From Clostridia bacterium (GTDB taxonomy: Bacteria; Bacillota; Clostridia; Christensenellales; Aristaeellaceae): a stretch of 22,200 bases of DNA. Location: NCBI GenBank assembly GCA_900769875.1, contig CAAGII010000056.1, forward strand, positions 1 to 22,200, in the 5' to 3' direction. Of the stretch, positions 10,792 through 18,286 are shown piece after piece (positions within the stretch are counted from its first letter, which is position 1; the number at the start of each line of letters is the position of its first letter). The notes under the pieces were generated by a model. The model was not told the DNA's origin. It made no database searches and saw only the letters and a list, made by a program, of their open reading frames with translations. Both the position numbers and the translations under genes were made by a program.

Positions 10792-11919
10792 TCAGGAGAA
10801 TTTGTCCTTGAGCTTGTCGAAGAAGGATTTTTGCTTTTCGTATTCCTTGCCCGTGGTGGTTTCGTCAAACTGCCGCAGCAGCTCCTTCTGCTTGTCGGTC
10901 AGCCGCTTGGGGATTTCCACGCGCACATGCACGATGAGGTCGCCCTTGCCGGCCTGATTCAGGCGCTGAATGCCGTAGCCCTTGAGGCGGAACTCATCGT
11001 CGTTCTGCGTGCCCTCGGGGATGCGGTAGGGCACGGGGCCGTCCAGCGTGGGCACCTGCACGTCGCCGCCCAGCGCAGCCTGCGTGAAGGAAATGGGCAG
11101 CTCCAGCAGCAGGTTGTAGCCATCGCGCCGGAACAGCTTGTGGGGCATGATGGTAATCACGGCGATCAGGTCGCCCGCAGGGCCGCCGCGCAGACCCGCG
11201 TCGCCCTTGCCGCTGAGCACAATGCTCTGCCCGTGGTCAATACCGGCGGGCACGCGGAAGGTCGCGGTACGCTTGCGTTTGAGCCGTCCCTGTCCGCCGC
11301 AGGCCGTACATTTGTCGGTAATCACCTTGCCGGTGCCACCGCACGCGGAGCAGGTGCGGATGGTCTGCATCCAGCCGGAGGTGTTGCGCACCTGACCCGA
11401 GCCGCCGCACACATTGCACGTGGCGGGGGTGCTGCCGGGCTTCGCGCCCGAGCCGTGGCACGTCTCGCAGTTTTCGGTGCGGTAGAAGTCAAACGACTTC
11501 TCGCAGCCGCGCGCCGCCTCCTCGAAGGTCAGCTTCATTTCGTAGCGCAGATCGTCGCCCTGTACGGGCGCGTTGCGCCGCGCGCCGCCCATACCGCCCA
11601 TGCCGCCACCAAAGAAGGAGTTGAGGATATCGCCCATGTCCATGCCGCCGCCGAAATCGAAGCCGCCGCCGCCAAAGGGGTTGCCCCCCTGCATGGGATC
11701 GTTGAAGCCGAACTGGTCGTAGCGGGCGCGCTTGTCCGGGTCGCTGAGCACCTCGTTGGCCTCGTTCAGCTCCTTGAAGCGGGCCTCCGCGTCCTTGTCG
11801 TTGGGATGGAGGTCGGGGTGGCACTCCTTGGCCTTGCGGCGGTAGGCGCGCTTGATTTCCTCGTCCGACGCGCCCTTCTGCACGCCCAGTACCTCATAGT
11901 AATCACGTTTTTCAGCCAA
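10792..11919 (-). CDS. dnaJ: Chaperone DnaJ (Hsp40)
   Basis: The 375-residue co-chaperone stimulates the DnaK ATPase and delivers unfolded proteins. The J domain (about 5-70) has HPD at 34-36. A Gly/Phe-rich linker follows (GGNPFGGGGFDFGGGMDMGD), then four zinc-binding repeats (CETCHGSG, CNVCGGSG, CSACGGTG, CTACGGQG) and the C-terminal substrate-binding domains. This is a full type I DnaJ. The start codon is TTG: an in-frame stop lies three codons upstream, no ATG is available, and MAEKRDYYEVLGV fits the conserved N-terminus; GAGGTGA lies at the right distance. It is the last gene of the operon, after a gap holding alternative hairpins. The TTG start and the hairpins both suggest lower output than DnaK. 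Confidence 0.97.
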   Translation of the reverse strand: MAEKRDYYEVLGVQKGASDEEIKRAYRRKAKECHPDLHPNDKDAEARFKELNEANEVLSDPDKRARYDQFGFNDPMQGGNPFGGGGFDFGGGMDMGDILNSFFGGGMGGMGGARRNAPVQGDDLRYEMKLTFEEAARGCEKSFDFYRTENCETCHGSGAKPGSTPATCNVCGGSGQVRNTSGWMQTIRTCSACGGTGKVITDKCTACGGQGRLKRKRTATFRVPAGIDHGQSIVLSGKGDAGLRGGPAGDLIAVITIMPHKLFRRDGYNLLLELPISFTQAALGGDVQVPTLDGPVPYRIPEGTQNDDEFRLKGYGIQRLNQAGKGDLIVHVRVEIPKRLTDKQKELLRQFDETTTGKEYEKQKSFFDKLKDKFS

Positions 11920-11972
11920 TGTCGTTCACCTCACCAGCCGCGCTGCGGCTGAGCCATAGTCTTGGGAATGCG

Positions 11973-12013
11973 GCTTCCGCCAAAATGCCGGAAGCGGCGC
12001 TCGCCGCCTCCGG
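11973..12013 (-). promoter_or_regulatory. Attenuator-like pair of mutually exclusive hairpins between dnaK and dnaJ
   Basis: On the minus strand CCGGAGGCGGCG (12013-12002) can pair with CGCCGCTTCCGG (11999-11988), a 12-bp stem with one mismatch, followed by CATTTTGG. The second arm's GCTTCCG can instead pair with CGGAAGC (11979-11973), which places ATTTT in the loop. The two folds share an arm and cannot coexist, as in a terminator/antiterminator pair. The T-run is short, so termination would be partial at most. Confidence 0.45.
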
Positions 12014-12031
12014 TCATGGTATGGGCTACAA

Positions 12032-13843
12032 TCAATGCACGTCGCCGTCGGCGTTCACGGAGCCGTCAGGATTGACCTGACCCTGCTCGGGCGCGCCGCC
12101 CTGCGCAGCCTGCTGCTGCTGGTACAGCTTGCCGAACACGCCGTACACCTTCTGCGCGAAGCTTTCCATGGCGGGCTTGATCTCGTCCACCTTGCCGCCC
12201 TCGCGCACCTTCTTGAAGGCGTCGATCTCGCTCTGCACGGTGGTCTTGTCCTCCTCGCTGAGCTTGTCGCCGTTTTCACGCAGCTGCTTCTCCATCTCGT
12301 AGATCATGCCGTCCGCCTGGTTGAGGGTTTCCACCTCTTCCTTGCGCTTCTTGTCCTGCTCGGCGTACTGCTCGGCCTCCTTGACGCGCTGCTGGATTTC
12401 CTCCTCGGTGAGGTTGGTGGAAGCGGTGATGGTAATGTTCTGGCTCTGGTTGGTCGCCTTGTCCTTGGCGGTCACGTTGACGATGCCGTTGCGGTCGATG
12501 GCGAAGGTCACCTCGATCTGGGGCACGCCGCGGGGCGCGGGCGCGATGCCGGTCAGCTGGAAGCGGCCGAGGCTCTTGTTGTCATAGGCCATCTGGCGCT
12601 CGCCCTGCAGCACGTTGATTTCCACGGTGGTCTGACCGTCGGCGGCGGTGGAGAACACCTGGCTCTTCTCGCAGGGGATGGTGGTGTTGCGGTCGATCAG
12701 GCGGGTGAAGATATGACCCTCGGTCTCAAGGCCCAGAGACAGGGGCGTCACGTCCAGCAGCAGCACGTCCTTGACCTCGCCGCCCAGCACGCCGCCCTGA
12801 ATGGCGGCGCCGATGGCGACGCACTCGTCAGGGTTGATGCCCTTGAAGGGCTCCTTGCCGGTCACGCGCTTCACGGCAGCCTGCACGGCGGGGATACGGG
12901 TGGAGCCGCCGACCAGAATGATCTTATCCAGCTGATTGACGGTGATGCCGGCGTCCTTGAGCGCCTTGTTCATGGGCTCGATGGTGGCGGACACGAGGTC
13001 GGCGGTCAGCTCGTCGAACTTGGCGCGGGTCAGCGTCATGTCGATATGCTTCGGGCCGGTCGCGTCGGCGGTGATGAAGGGCAGGTTGATGGAGGCGGTG
13101 GTGGTGCCGCTCAGCTCGATCTTGGCCTTTTCGGCGGCTTCCTTCAGGCGCTGGGCCGCGATGCGGTCCTTGCGCAGGTCGATGCCGTTCTCCTTCATGA
13201 ACTCGCTGGCGATCCAGTCGATCACGCGCTGGTCGAAGTCGTCGCCGCCCAGGCGGGTGTTGCCGTTGGTGGACAGCACCTCGAACACGCCGTCGGAGAT
13301 ATCCAGAATGGACACGTCGAAGGTGCCGCCGCCCAGATCGTACACCAGAATCTTCTGGCTGCTCTCCTTGTCAAGGCCGTAGGCGAGCGCGGCTGCGGTG
13401 GGCTCGTTGATGATGCGCTGCACGTTCAGACCGGCGATGCGGCCCGCGTCCTTGGTGGCCTGACGCTGGCTGTCGTTGAAGTAGGCAGGCACGGTGATGA
13501 CCGCCTCGGTGACCGTTTCGCCCAGATAGCTCTCGGCGGTCTCCTTCATCTTGGTCAGGATCATGGCGCTGATGTCCTGGGGGGTGTACTGCTTGCCGTC
13601 AATGGGCACCTTGTAGCTGGTGCCCATCTCACGCTTGATGGAGATCACGGTGCGGTCAGCGTTGGTCACAGCCTGACGCTTCGCCACCTGACCCACCAGA
13701 CGCTCGCCGTCCTTGGTGAAGCCCACCACGGAAGGCGTGGTGCGGCTGCCCTCGGCGTTGGCGATCACGACGGGCTGGCCGCCTTCCATCACGGCCACGC
13801 AGCTGTTGGTTGTACCAAGGTCAATACCGATAATCTTGCTCAT
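12032..13843 (-). CDS. dnaK: Chaperone DnaK (Hsp70)
   Basis: ATP-driven cytoplasmic chaperone of 603 residues. The ATPase domain shows IGIDLGTTNSCV at the start, DLGGGTFDVSIL in the middle and LVGGSTRIPAV further on. The substrate-binding domain begins after DVTPLSLGLETEG, and a helical lid and a Gln/Gly-rich tail complete it. The tail ends GDVH, so there is no EEVD motif. ATG 13843 is chosen as start because GGAGG lies eight bases upstream; an in-frame GTG at 13858 lies beside that ribosome-binding site and is unlikely to be used. It is third in the hrcA operon, with a hairpin on each side of it. Confidence 0.98.
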   Translation of the reverse strand: MSKIIGIDLGTTNSCVAVMEGGQPVVIANAEGSRTTPSVVGFTKDGERLVGQVAKRQAVTNADRTVISIKREMGTSYKVPIDGKQYTPQDISAMILTKMKETAESYLGETVTEAVITVPAYFNDSQRQATKDAGRIAGLNVQRIINEPTAAALAYGLDKESSQKILVYDLGGGTFDVSILDISDGVFEVLSTNGNTRLGGDDFDQRVIDWIASEFMKENGIDLRKDRIAAQRLKEAAEKAKIELSGTTTASINLPFITADATGPKHIDMTLTRAKFDELTADLVSATIEPMNKALKDAGITVNQLDKIILVGGSTRIPAVQAAVKRVTGKEPFKGINPDECVAIGAAIQGGVLGGEVKDVLLLDVTPLSLGLETEGHIFTRLIDRNTTIPCEKSQVFSTAADGQTTVEINVLQGERQMAYDNKSLGRFQLTGIAPAPRGVPQIEVTFAIDRNGIVNVTAKDKATNQSQNITITASTNLTEEEIQQRVKEAEQYAEQDKKRKEEVETLNQADGMIYEMEKQLRENGDKLSEEDKTTVQSEIDAFKKVREGGKVDEIKPAMESFAQKVYGVFGKLYQQQQAAQGGAPEQGQVNPDGSVNADGDVH

Positions 13844-13899
13844 GTTCGTTTCCTCCACATCTTTATGTCGGTTGGTTTGTGATTGTCATATCTATGCAG

Positions 13900-13915
13900 A
13901 AAGGGCGCTGCCCTT
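13900..13915 (-). other. Intercistronic hairpin between grpE and dnaK
   Basis: On the minus strand AAGGGC, loop AGC, GCCCTT followed by TCTG forms a short stable stem inside the 99-base gap before dnaK. It may act in mRNA processing or stability; the T-run is too short for a clear terminator. Confidence 0.4.
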
Positions 13916-13942
13916 ACCTGTCGCGGCAGGGAAGATGGCGTG

Positions 13943-14521
13943 TCACGCGTCGGGCACAACCTTGACCATGGCGTGCCGCAGCACGAAGCTGCCCATCCGG
14001 TAGCCCTTCTGCAGCACCATGCACACCGTACCGGGCTCGCCCTCCTCGGGCGTTCCCTGCATGATGGCGTTTTCAAGGTTGGGGTCGAATTTTTCGCCGG
14101 TGCGGTCGATCGCGGTCACGCCCAGCTTCTCGTACACGGCGAGCATCTGCTTGAGCGTCATCTCCACGCCCGTGCGCAGCGCGCCCTCCTCCGGCGCGGC
14201 GGCCAGCGCGCGCTCCAGATTGTCGAGCACCGCCAGCATGGCAGTCGCCACCTGGCGCTGCCCCTCCGCGTAGCTGTCGGCGCGGACGCTCTCGTTGCGG
14301 CGGCGGAAGTTGTCAAAATCCGCCTGCACGCGCTGGGCGAGGTTCAGGTATTCCTCGGCAAGCGACTGCGCCTTCGCCAGCTCCGACTCAAGCTGCTCGG
14401 CGTCGCACGCCGGGGCTTCCTCCTGCGCAGGCGCATCCGTCTCCGCGGCCTCGGGCGCCTCGGGCGCTTCAGGCGCTTCCTGCTGCACGTTCTGCTCATC
14501 CATGGGAGTTTTCATCTTCAT
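13943..14521 (-). CDS. grpE: Nucleotide exchange factor GrpE
   Basis: The 192-residue protein releases ADP from DnaK. The N-terminal 40 residues are acidic and Ala/Pro-rich with an APEAPEAPEA repeat, and are probably disordered. A long coiled coil follows (about 43-95), containing the typical RVQADFDNFRRRNE. The C-terminal beta domain shows GEKFDPNLENAIMQ, VCMVLQKGYRMGSFVLRHAMVKV and ends PDA. It starts 20 bases after hrcA, with AAGGA five bases before the ATG. Gene order and length are normal for Firmicutes. Confidence 0.97.
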   Translation of the reverse strand: MKMKTPMDEQNVQQEAPEAPEAPEAAETDAPAQEEAPACDAEQLESELAKAQSLAEEYLNLAQRVQADFDNFRRRNESVRADSYAEGQRQVATAMLAVLDNLERALAAAPEEGALRTGVEMTLKQMLAVYEKLGVTAIDRTGEKFDPNLENAIMQGTPEEGEPGTVCMVLQKGYRMGSFVLRHAMVKVVPDA

Positions 14522-14541
14522 ATGCTTCCTTCGCCTTTCTT

Positions 14542-15573
14542 CTACTTGAGCTGACCGGGATCGCTGAACAGATCGGACAGCTGTTGGCCCATGTTGCCAA
14601 GAATATTCAGCACGCGGCTGTACTGCATGCGGGTCGGGCCGATCACGCCGATGGTGCCCTGCTGGCCTGTGCGGGTGGAGTAGGTCGCCGTCACGATGGA
14701 GCAGTCCTGCATCTCCGGCACGCCGGTCTCCGGACCGATGCGCACGGTGAACGCCACGTCGCCGTGCTGGTTGATGATCGACGCCAGCTTGTCGCGCGTT
14801 TCCATCAGCGTCAGGAAGCTGCGCGCCTTCTCCATGTCGTTGTACTCCGGGTAGGAGAGCATGTTGCTCGTTCCGCCGACGGCCACATGCGGGTGCTGGG
14901 TTTCGCCTGCGCTGTGCAGCATGCTGCCCAGCGAGGAGAGCAGCGCCTCGTTGTGCTGCATGCGCGCCATGATGCCCGGCATACGCTCGGACGCCTCCGT
15001 CAGCGTGCAGCCGCCAAGCTCGCCCGTCAGCGTGCGGCTGATGGTATAGAGCGTATCCGCGTCCAGCCCCTTGGGGATGGGCACCACCTGATCGCGCACA
15101 ATGCCGCTGTCGGTCACGATGACCACCAGCGTCGACGTGTCGGACACCGGCACCAGCTGAATGGTGCGGATGCGCGGCTGCGGGCCCGTGGGCGGCAGCA
15201 CGACCGCGGTGTAGTTGGTCAGGCTGGAGAGCACACGCGCCGCGTGGTCGATCACATCCTCCATCTGGCGGACGCGGCCGAGGAAATGCTCGCGCAGCGC
15301 CTCGCCCGACGTGCTGCGGATGACGCCGCTGCGCAGCAGCTGATCCACATACAGCCGGTACGCCTTGGCGGACGGAATGCGCCCCGCCGACACATGCGGC
15401 TGATCGAGGTAGCCCAGCTCCTCCAGATCGCTCATCTCATTGCGGATGGTCGCCGAGGACAGACCCATGTCGTACTTCTTCGAGATGGTGCGCGAGCCCA
15501 CGGGCACGGCTGTGAGGATGTAGTCGTCAATGATCGCCTGCAGGATGCGGAACTTTCGCTCGTCCATGCCCAT
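14542..15573 (-). CDS. hrcA: Heat-inducible transcription repressor HrcA
   Basis: The 343-residue repressor binds CIRCE and shuts off class I heat-shock genes. Its winged helix is at the N-terminus (MDERKFRILQAIIDDYI, then LSSATIRNEMSDLEELGYL and HVSAGRIPSAKAYRLYV), and the C-terminal HrcA dimerisation domain follows. ATG 15573 is preceded by AAAGGAG eight bases away; a second ATG lies two codons on. An in-frame GTG at 15606 falls inside CIRCE and is rejected. It is first in hrcA-grpE-dnaK-dnaJ, the classical order in Gram-positive bacteria, and should repress its own transcription until GroEL becomes limiting. Confidence 0.97.
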   Translation of the reverse strand: MGMDERKFRILQAIIDDYILTAVPVGSRTISKKYDMGLSSATIRNEMSDLEELGYLDQPHVSAGRIPSAKAYRLYVDQLLRSGVIRSTSGEALREHFLGRVRQMEDVIDHAARVLSSLTNYTAVVLPPTGPQPRIRTIQLVPVSDTSTLVVIVTDSGIVRDQVVPIPKGLDADTLYTISRTLTGELGGCTLTEASERMPGIMARMQHNEALLSSLGSMLHSAGETQHPHVAVGGTSNMLSYPEYNDMEKARSFLTLMETRDKLASIINQHGDVAFTVRIGPETGVPEMQDCSIVTATYSTRTGQQGTIGVIGPTRMQYSRVLNILGNMGQQLSDLFSDPGQLK

Positions 15574-15599
15574 GTTCGTCACTCCTTTCGAGGGTTTTG

Positions 15600-15626
15600 T
15601 TAGCACTCACTCAAGGCGAGTGCTAA
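15600..15626 (-). promoter_or_regulatory. CIRCE operator (HrcA binding site)
   Basis: TTAGCACTC, nine bases, GAGTGCTAA: an exact match to the CIRCE consensus. It lies just downstream of the -10 element and overlaps the start of the leader, so bound HrcA would block transcription of the whole operon. Confidence 0.97.
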
Positions 15627-15637
15627 TTACGATTGAT

Positions 15638-15666
15638 ATAATACCCTTATCCCCGCGCTTTGTCAA
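15638..15666 (-). promoter_or_regulatory. Sigma-A promoter of the hrcA-grpE-dnaK-dnaJ operon
   Basis: Minus-strand TTGACA (15666-15661), a 17-bp spacer and TATTAT (15643-15638), with CIRCE 11 bases downstream of the -10. Confidence 0.92.
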
Positions 15667-15720
15667 GAGGGTTGCGCGAAAAATTTGCGCCGTGGCGATA
15701 GCATGCCTCGCCCAGGGCAG

Positions 15721-15749
15721 AAAAAAACGGACTGCCAGAAACAGTCCGT
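15721..15749 (-). terminator. Intrinsic terminator of the YARHG-protein gene
   Basis: ACGGACTG pairs with CAGTCCGT (arms 15742-15749 and 15727-15734) and is followed on the minus strand by a T-run. It lies 14 bases after the stop codon and upstream of the heat-shock promoter, insulating the two units. Confidence 0.9.
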
Positions 15750-15763
15750 AGCGTCTCGCGCTG

Positions 15764-16642
15764 TCAGTTCAGGAAGCCCGAGGGAATGAAGCCGCGCGCA
15801 GGCTGGCCGTTCACCGTCACCTGCACATAATCCCATGCGCGTTCGTTGAAATACGAGGTCAGGTAGCTGACCCGCTGACCGGGCTCAAGCGTGTAGATGA
15901 GGCTTGAGCAGGAGGCGGGATCGTCCGTCAGCGCCACGCGCGCGCTCACGCTTTGAAGCGAATACTCAAAGTCAAGCAGCCCGCAGCCCTCGACCGCGCC
16001 GCGGATGGCGTTTGAGGATACATAGCCCACGCGCGTTAGGTGCGCGTCCGTCTCATACATCACAAGCAGCCAGCCGTTGTCCCAGCCGGCGGCGTACACC
16101 GGGCCGCTGGTGGATACGCACGCCCTGCCGCCGGCGCCGCGCCACGCATAGGCGCTGGGCGCCGAGTAGACGTTGAGCGTCTGCCCGGGCGTCAGCCCCT
16201 CCATGAGGCGAAAGCCGCTCAAAAGGCCGTAGAACGCATCCGCGCTCTCCTCCGCCGCGTCATGCACGCCGCGTCCGCCGGGATTGACCGTGCCCTGCGC
16301 GCGCATGTCGTTCATCACCTTTTTCACAAGACGTTCGTTCGCCCACTCCACCTCGCTGAGCTTGGGATAGCAGGCCTGATCGTTGTTGGTGTTGGCGTTG
16401 GGCACATACCAGCTTTTGGAGCGGAAATAATTGTCATACCTGCCGCCGGGATGAAAGTTGTACCCGTGGCGGGCAAAAATCTCATTGAGCACATAGCCAA
16501 GCGCGTCCAGCGACCAGCCCCACAGCTCCTCCTCGGTCAGGCGGCGCGTGTTGCTGTCCGCAATCAGATACGCGCCGTCGCAGAGCGCGCACGGCACGGG
16601 CAGCAGGGCAAAACAGAGAAGCAGGATGAACAGTCTGCGCAT
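15764..16642 (-). CDS. Exported YARHG-domain protein with SH3-like repeats
   Basis: From ATG 16642 (AGGAGG seven bases upstream) the product has 292 residues. A signal peptide covers about 1-20 (MRRLFILLLCFALLPVPCAL). A YARHG domain spans about 34-108: LTEEELWGWSLDALGYVLNE, then IFARHGYNF and YFRSKSWYVPN. The C-terminal half has two SH3-like segments (about 153-215 and 232-292, with WLLVMYETD and AWDYVQVTVNG). YARHG proteins are extracellular and thought to bind the cell wall or peptides; no enzymatic motif is visible. It is a single-gene unit, divergent from trmL, with its own promoter and terminator. The role is unknown beyond probable envelope attachment. Confidence 0.85.
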   Translation of the reverse strand: MRRLFILLLCFALLPVPCALCDGAYLIADSNTRRLTEEELWGWSLDALGYVLNEIFARHGYNFHPGGRYDNYFRSKSWYVPNANTNNDQACYPKLSEVEWANERLVKKVMNDMRAQGTVNPGGRGVHDAAEESADAFYGLLSGFRLMEGLTPGQTLNVYSAPSAYAWRGAGGRACVSTSGPVYAAGWDNGWLLVMYETDAHLTRVGYVSSNAIRGAVEGCGLLDFEYSLQSVSARVALTDDPASCSSLIYTLEPGQRVSYLTSYFNERAWDYVQVTVNGQPARGFIPSGFLN

Positions 16643-16696
16643 GGAAATGCCTCCTTGCAGGCGTCTGACCGGCGCGGCGCAGACGCTGACAATCAC

Positions 16697-16725
16697 ATCA
16701 TAATCGCGCAGCGCCGCCCTGTCAA
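16697..16725 (-). promoter_or_regulatory. Sigma-A promoter of the YARHG-protein gene
   Basis: Minus-strand TTGACA (16725-16720), 17-bp spacer, TATGAT (16702-16697); the start codon is about 55 bases downstream. Confidence 0.82.
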
Positions 16726-16776
16726 CCACCAAACGCGCACAAGGCAGGATTCCCTGCAATTCCAGCAGAAATTCGC

Positions 16777-16805
16777 TTGCGCAATCCGGCCGCGGATGGT
16801 ACAAT
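16777..16805 (+). promoter_or_regulatory. Sigma-A promoter of the trmL operon
   Basis: TTGCGC (16777-16782), 17-bp spacer, TACAAT (16800-16805). It fires in the opposite direction to the promoter at 16697-16725. Confidence 0.75.
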
Positions 16806-16830
16806 AGCCTTATTCAAAGGAGGCAGTTCC

Positions 16831-17352
16831 ATGGCGCTGAACATCGTGCTTGTCCATCCCGAAATCCCGCAGAATACGGGCAATATCGCCCGCACCTGCG
16901 CCGCCACAGGCTGCGTGCTGCACCTGATCGAGCCGCTCGGCTTTTCCCTGTCGGACAAATACCTGAAGCGCGCCGGGCTGGATTACTGGCATCTGATGAC
17001 CTACCGCACATGGCCCGGGCTGGACGCGTTTCTCAGCGAAAACGCGGGCGCGCGGATGCATTTCGCCTCCACCAAGGCGCCGCGCAGCTACACCGGGGCA
17101 TGCTATCGGGACGGGGACTTTCTTGTGTTCGGCTGCGAAACGCGCGGCCTGCCCGAAAATCTGCTGGAGCGCGCGTATGACAGGTGCATCCGCATCCCCA
17201 TGCGGGAGGAGGCGAGGAGCCTCAACCTCTCCAACAGCGTAGCGATCGTCGCCTACGAGGCGCTGCGCCAGCTGGGCTTCCCCGGGCTGTGCGGCGAGGG
17301 CAGCCTGACGGGGCGCGAGGAGGAGAGCGCGCCATGGCTGGATTATGTATGA
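16831..17352 (+). CDS. trmL: tRNA (cytidine/uridine-34-2'-O)-methyltransferase TrmL
   Basis: A SPOUT-class methyltransferase that 2'-O-methylates the wobble base of tRNA-Leu with S-adenosylmethionine. The 173-residue product shows the family blocks HPEIPQNTGNIARTCAATG near the N-terminus, FGCETRGLPENLL, and IPMREEARSLNLSNSVAIV, which form the trefoil-knot cofactor site. It is somewhat longer than the usual length of about 155, through a C-terminal tail after YEALRQLGF. AGGAGG seven bases before ATG 16831 fixes the start; upstream in-frame codons lie in the promoter. It heads a run with a small membrane protein and two glycosylase genes. Confidence 0.94.
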   Translation: MALNIVLVHPEIPQNTGNIARTCAATGCVLHLIEPLGFSLSDKYLKRAGLDYWHLMTYRTWPGLDAFLSENAGARMHFASTKAPRSYTGACYRDGDFLVFGCETRGLPENLLERAYDRCIRIPMREEARSLNLSNSVAIVAYEALRQLGFPGLCGEGSLTGREEESAPWLDYV

Positions 17353-17363
17353 CGGAGGATTCT

Positions 17364-17648
17364 ATGGCATACTTCAGGCATCACACACAGGAGCAGGCGC
17401 ACGAGCCCGTCTTCCGCGCGCCGGTCGATCCGGACGCGGAGGCGGATGCGGACGCCTTCCCGGAGGACGCTCAGGAGGCTGAGGAGCGCCGCCGCGGCTA
17501 TCTGCGGGTGGCAGCGGGCATCGGCGATTTCCTCGGCGTGGTCGCGGGCGCGGTGGCAATCCTGCTGCTGGTGGCCATGCTCATCAGCCTGACGGACTGG
17601 GTGCATTCCGATCTTGTGCAGAGCTTTGACCTGTGGCAGCTGCGCTGA
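17364..17648 (+). CDS. Small single-pass membrane protein of unknown function
   Basis: I do not recognise a family. The 94-residue product has an acidic N-terminal half (PDAEADADAFPEDAQEAEE), a basic RRRGYLR patch, and one hydrophobic helix at about 57-77 (FLGVVAGAVAILLLVAMLISL), followed by a short tail ending SFDLWQLR. The basic residues before the helix predict a cytoplasmic N-terminus. GGAGG five bases before ATG 17364 supports this start; an earlier in-frame ATG at 17349 overlaps the trmL stop. It lies 11 bases after trmL and 24 before the first glycosylase gene, so it is surely co-transcribed. Confidence 0.75.
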   Translation: MAYFRHHTQEQAHEPVFRAPVDPDAEADADAFPEDAQEAEERRRGYLRVAAGIGDFLGVVAGAVAILLLVAMLISLTDWVHSDLVQSFDLWQLR

Positions 17649-17672
17649 GAGAACAAACGAGGGAGGGCGCGT

Positions 17673-18284
17673 ATGCCCGAGGTGAATTGGGAGCTTTTTC
17701 ACCGTCAGGTGGAGGCCTGCACGATGTGCGCGCTCAGTCAGGGCGCGCAGCACAGGGTGCCCGGGCAGGGCGATGAGCGCGCGCCGCTGATGCTCATCGG
17801 CGAGGGGCCGGGCGAGGTGGAGGATCGGGAGGGTCTGGCCTTCGTCGGCCCTGCGGGGCAGCTGCTGACGCGGATGCTCTCCGCCATTTCGCTCCCGCGC
17901 GACAGGGTATACATCTGCAACATCGTCAAGTGCCGCCCGCCGCGCAACCGCACCCCGCTGGACGAGGAGGCGGAGGCGTGCAAGCTGCACCTGCGCATGC
18001 AGGTGGCGCTGGTCAAGCCGAGGGTGATCGTGCTGCTGGGCGCGACCGCCGCACGGCACACCCTTGGCGCGGACGTGCGCATCACGCGTGACAGGGGGCA
18101 ATGGGTGGAGCGCAAGGGCGTATGGATGATGCCCACCTACCATCCCTCCGCGCTGCTGCGCGATCCGGCCAAAAAGCGCGAGGCCTGGGAGGACATGCAG
18201 TCGCTGCGCGACAAGCTGATGGAGCTGGGTCTCTACGCCGATCTATACGGGAGCGTCAACGAACAACCGCATCGGGAGGGATGA
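17673..18284 (+). CDS. Family 4 uracil-DNA glycosylase with 4Fe-4S cluster
   Basis: Removes uracil from DNA at the start of base excision repair. The 203-residue product has motif GEGPGEVEDREG at 43-54, then FVGPAGQLL, and the active-site block TYHPSALLR at 155-163. Four cysteines, Cys16, Cys19, Cys87 and Cys103, have the spacing of the cluster ligands in Thermus family 4 enzymes. GAGGGAGG precedes the ATG. It ends two bases before the start of a second glycosylase-like gene. The family 4 assignment is confident. Confidence 0.92.
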   Translation: MPEVNWELFHRQVEACTMCALSQGAQHRVPGQGDERAPLMLIGEGPGEVEDREGLAFVGPAGQLLTRMLSAISLPRDRVYICNIVKCRPPRNRTPLDEEAEACKLHLRMQVALVKPRVIVLLGATAARHTLGADVRITRDRGQWVERKGVWMMPTYHPSALLRDPAKKREAWEDMQSLRDKLMELGLYADLYGSVNEQPHREG

Positions 18285-18286
18285 GG

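Noticed and set aside
13844..13858. Upstream GTG start for dnaK
   Set aside because: The codon overlaps the Shine-Dalgarno region of ATG 13843, and MSKIIGIDLGTT is the conserved DnaK N-terminus.
12035..13882. 615-residue plus-strand frame opposite dnaK
   Set aside because: Antisense shadow of a highly conserved gene; composition is Leu/Val/His/Gly-rich with no recognisable fold.
15571..15606. Upstream GTG start for hrcA
   Set aside because: The codon lies inside CIRCE; the ATG at 15573 has a proper ribosome-binding site and gives the conserved N-terminus.
16643..16830. Replication origin at the point where the two gene blocks diverge
   Set aside because: There is no dnaA, dnaN or cluster of DnaA boxes; the gap is fully explained by two opposed promoters.
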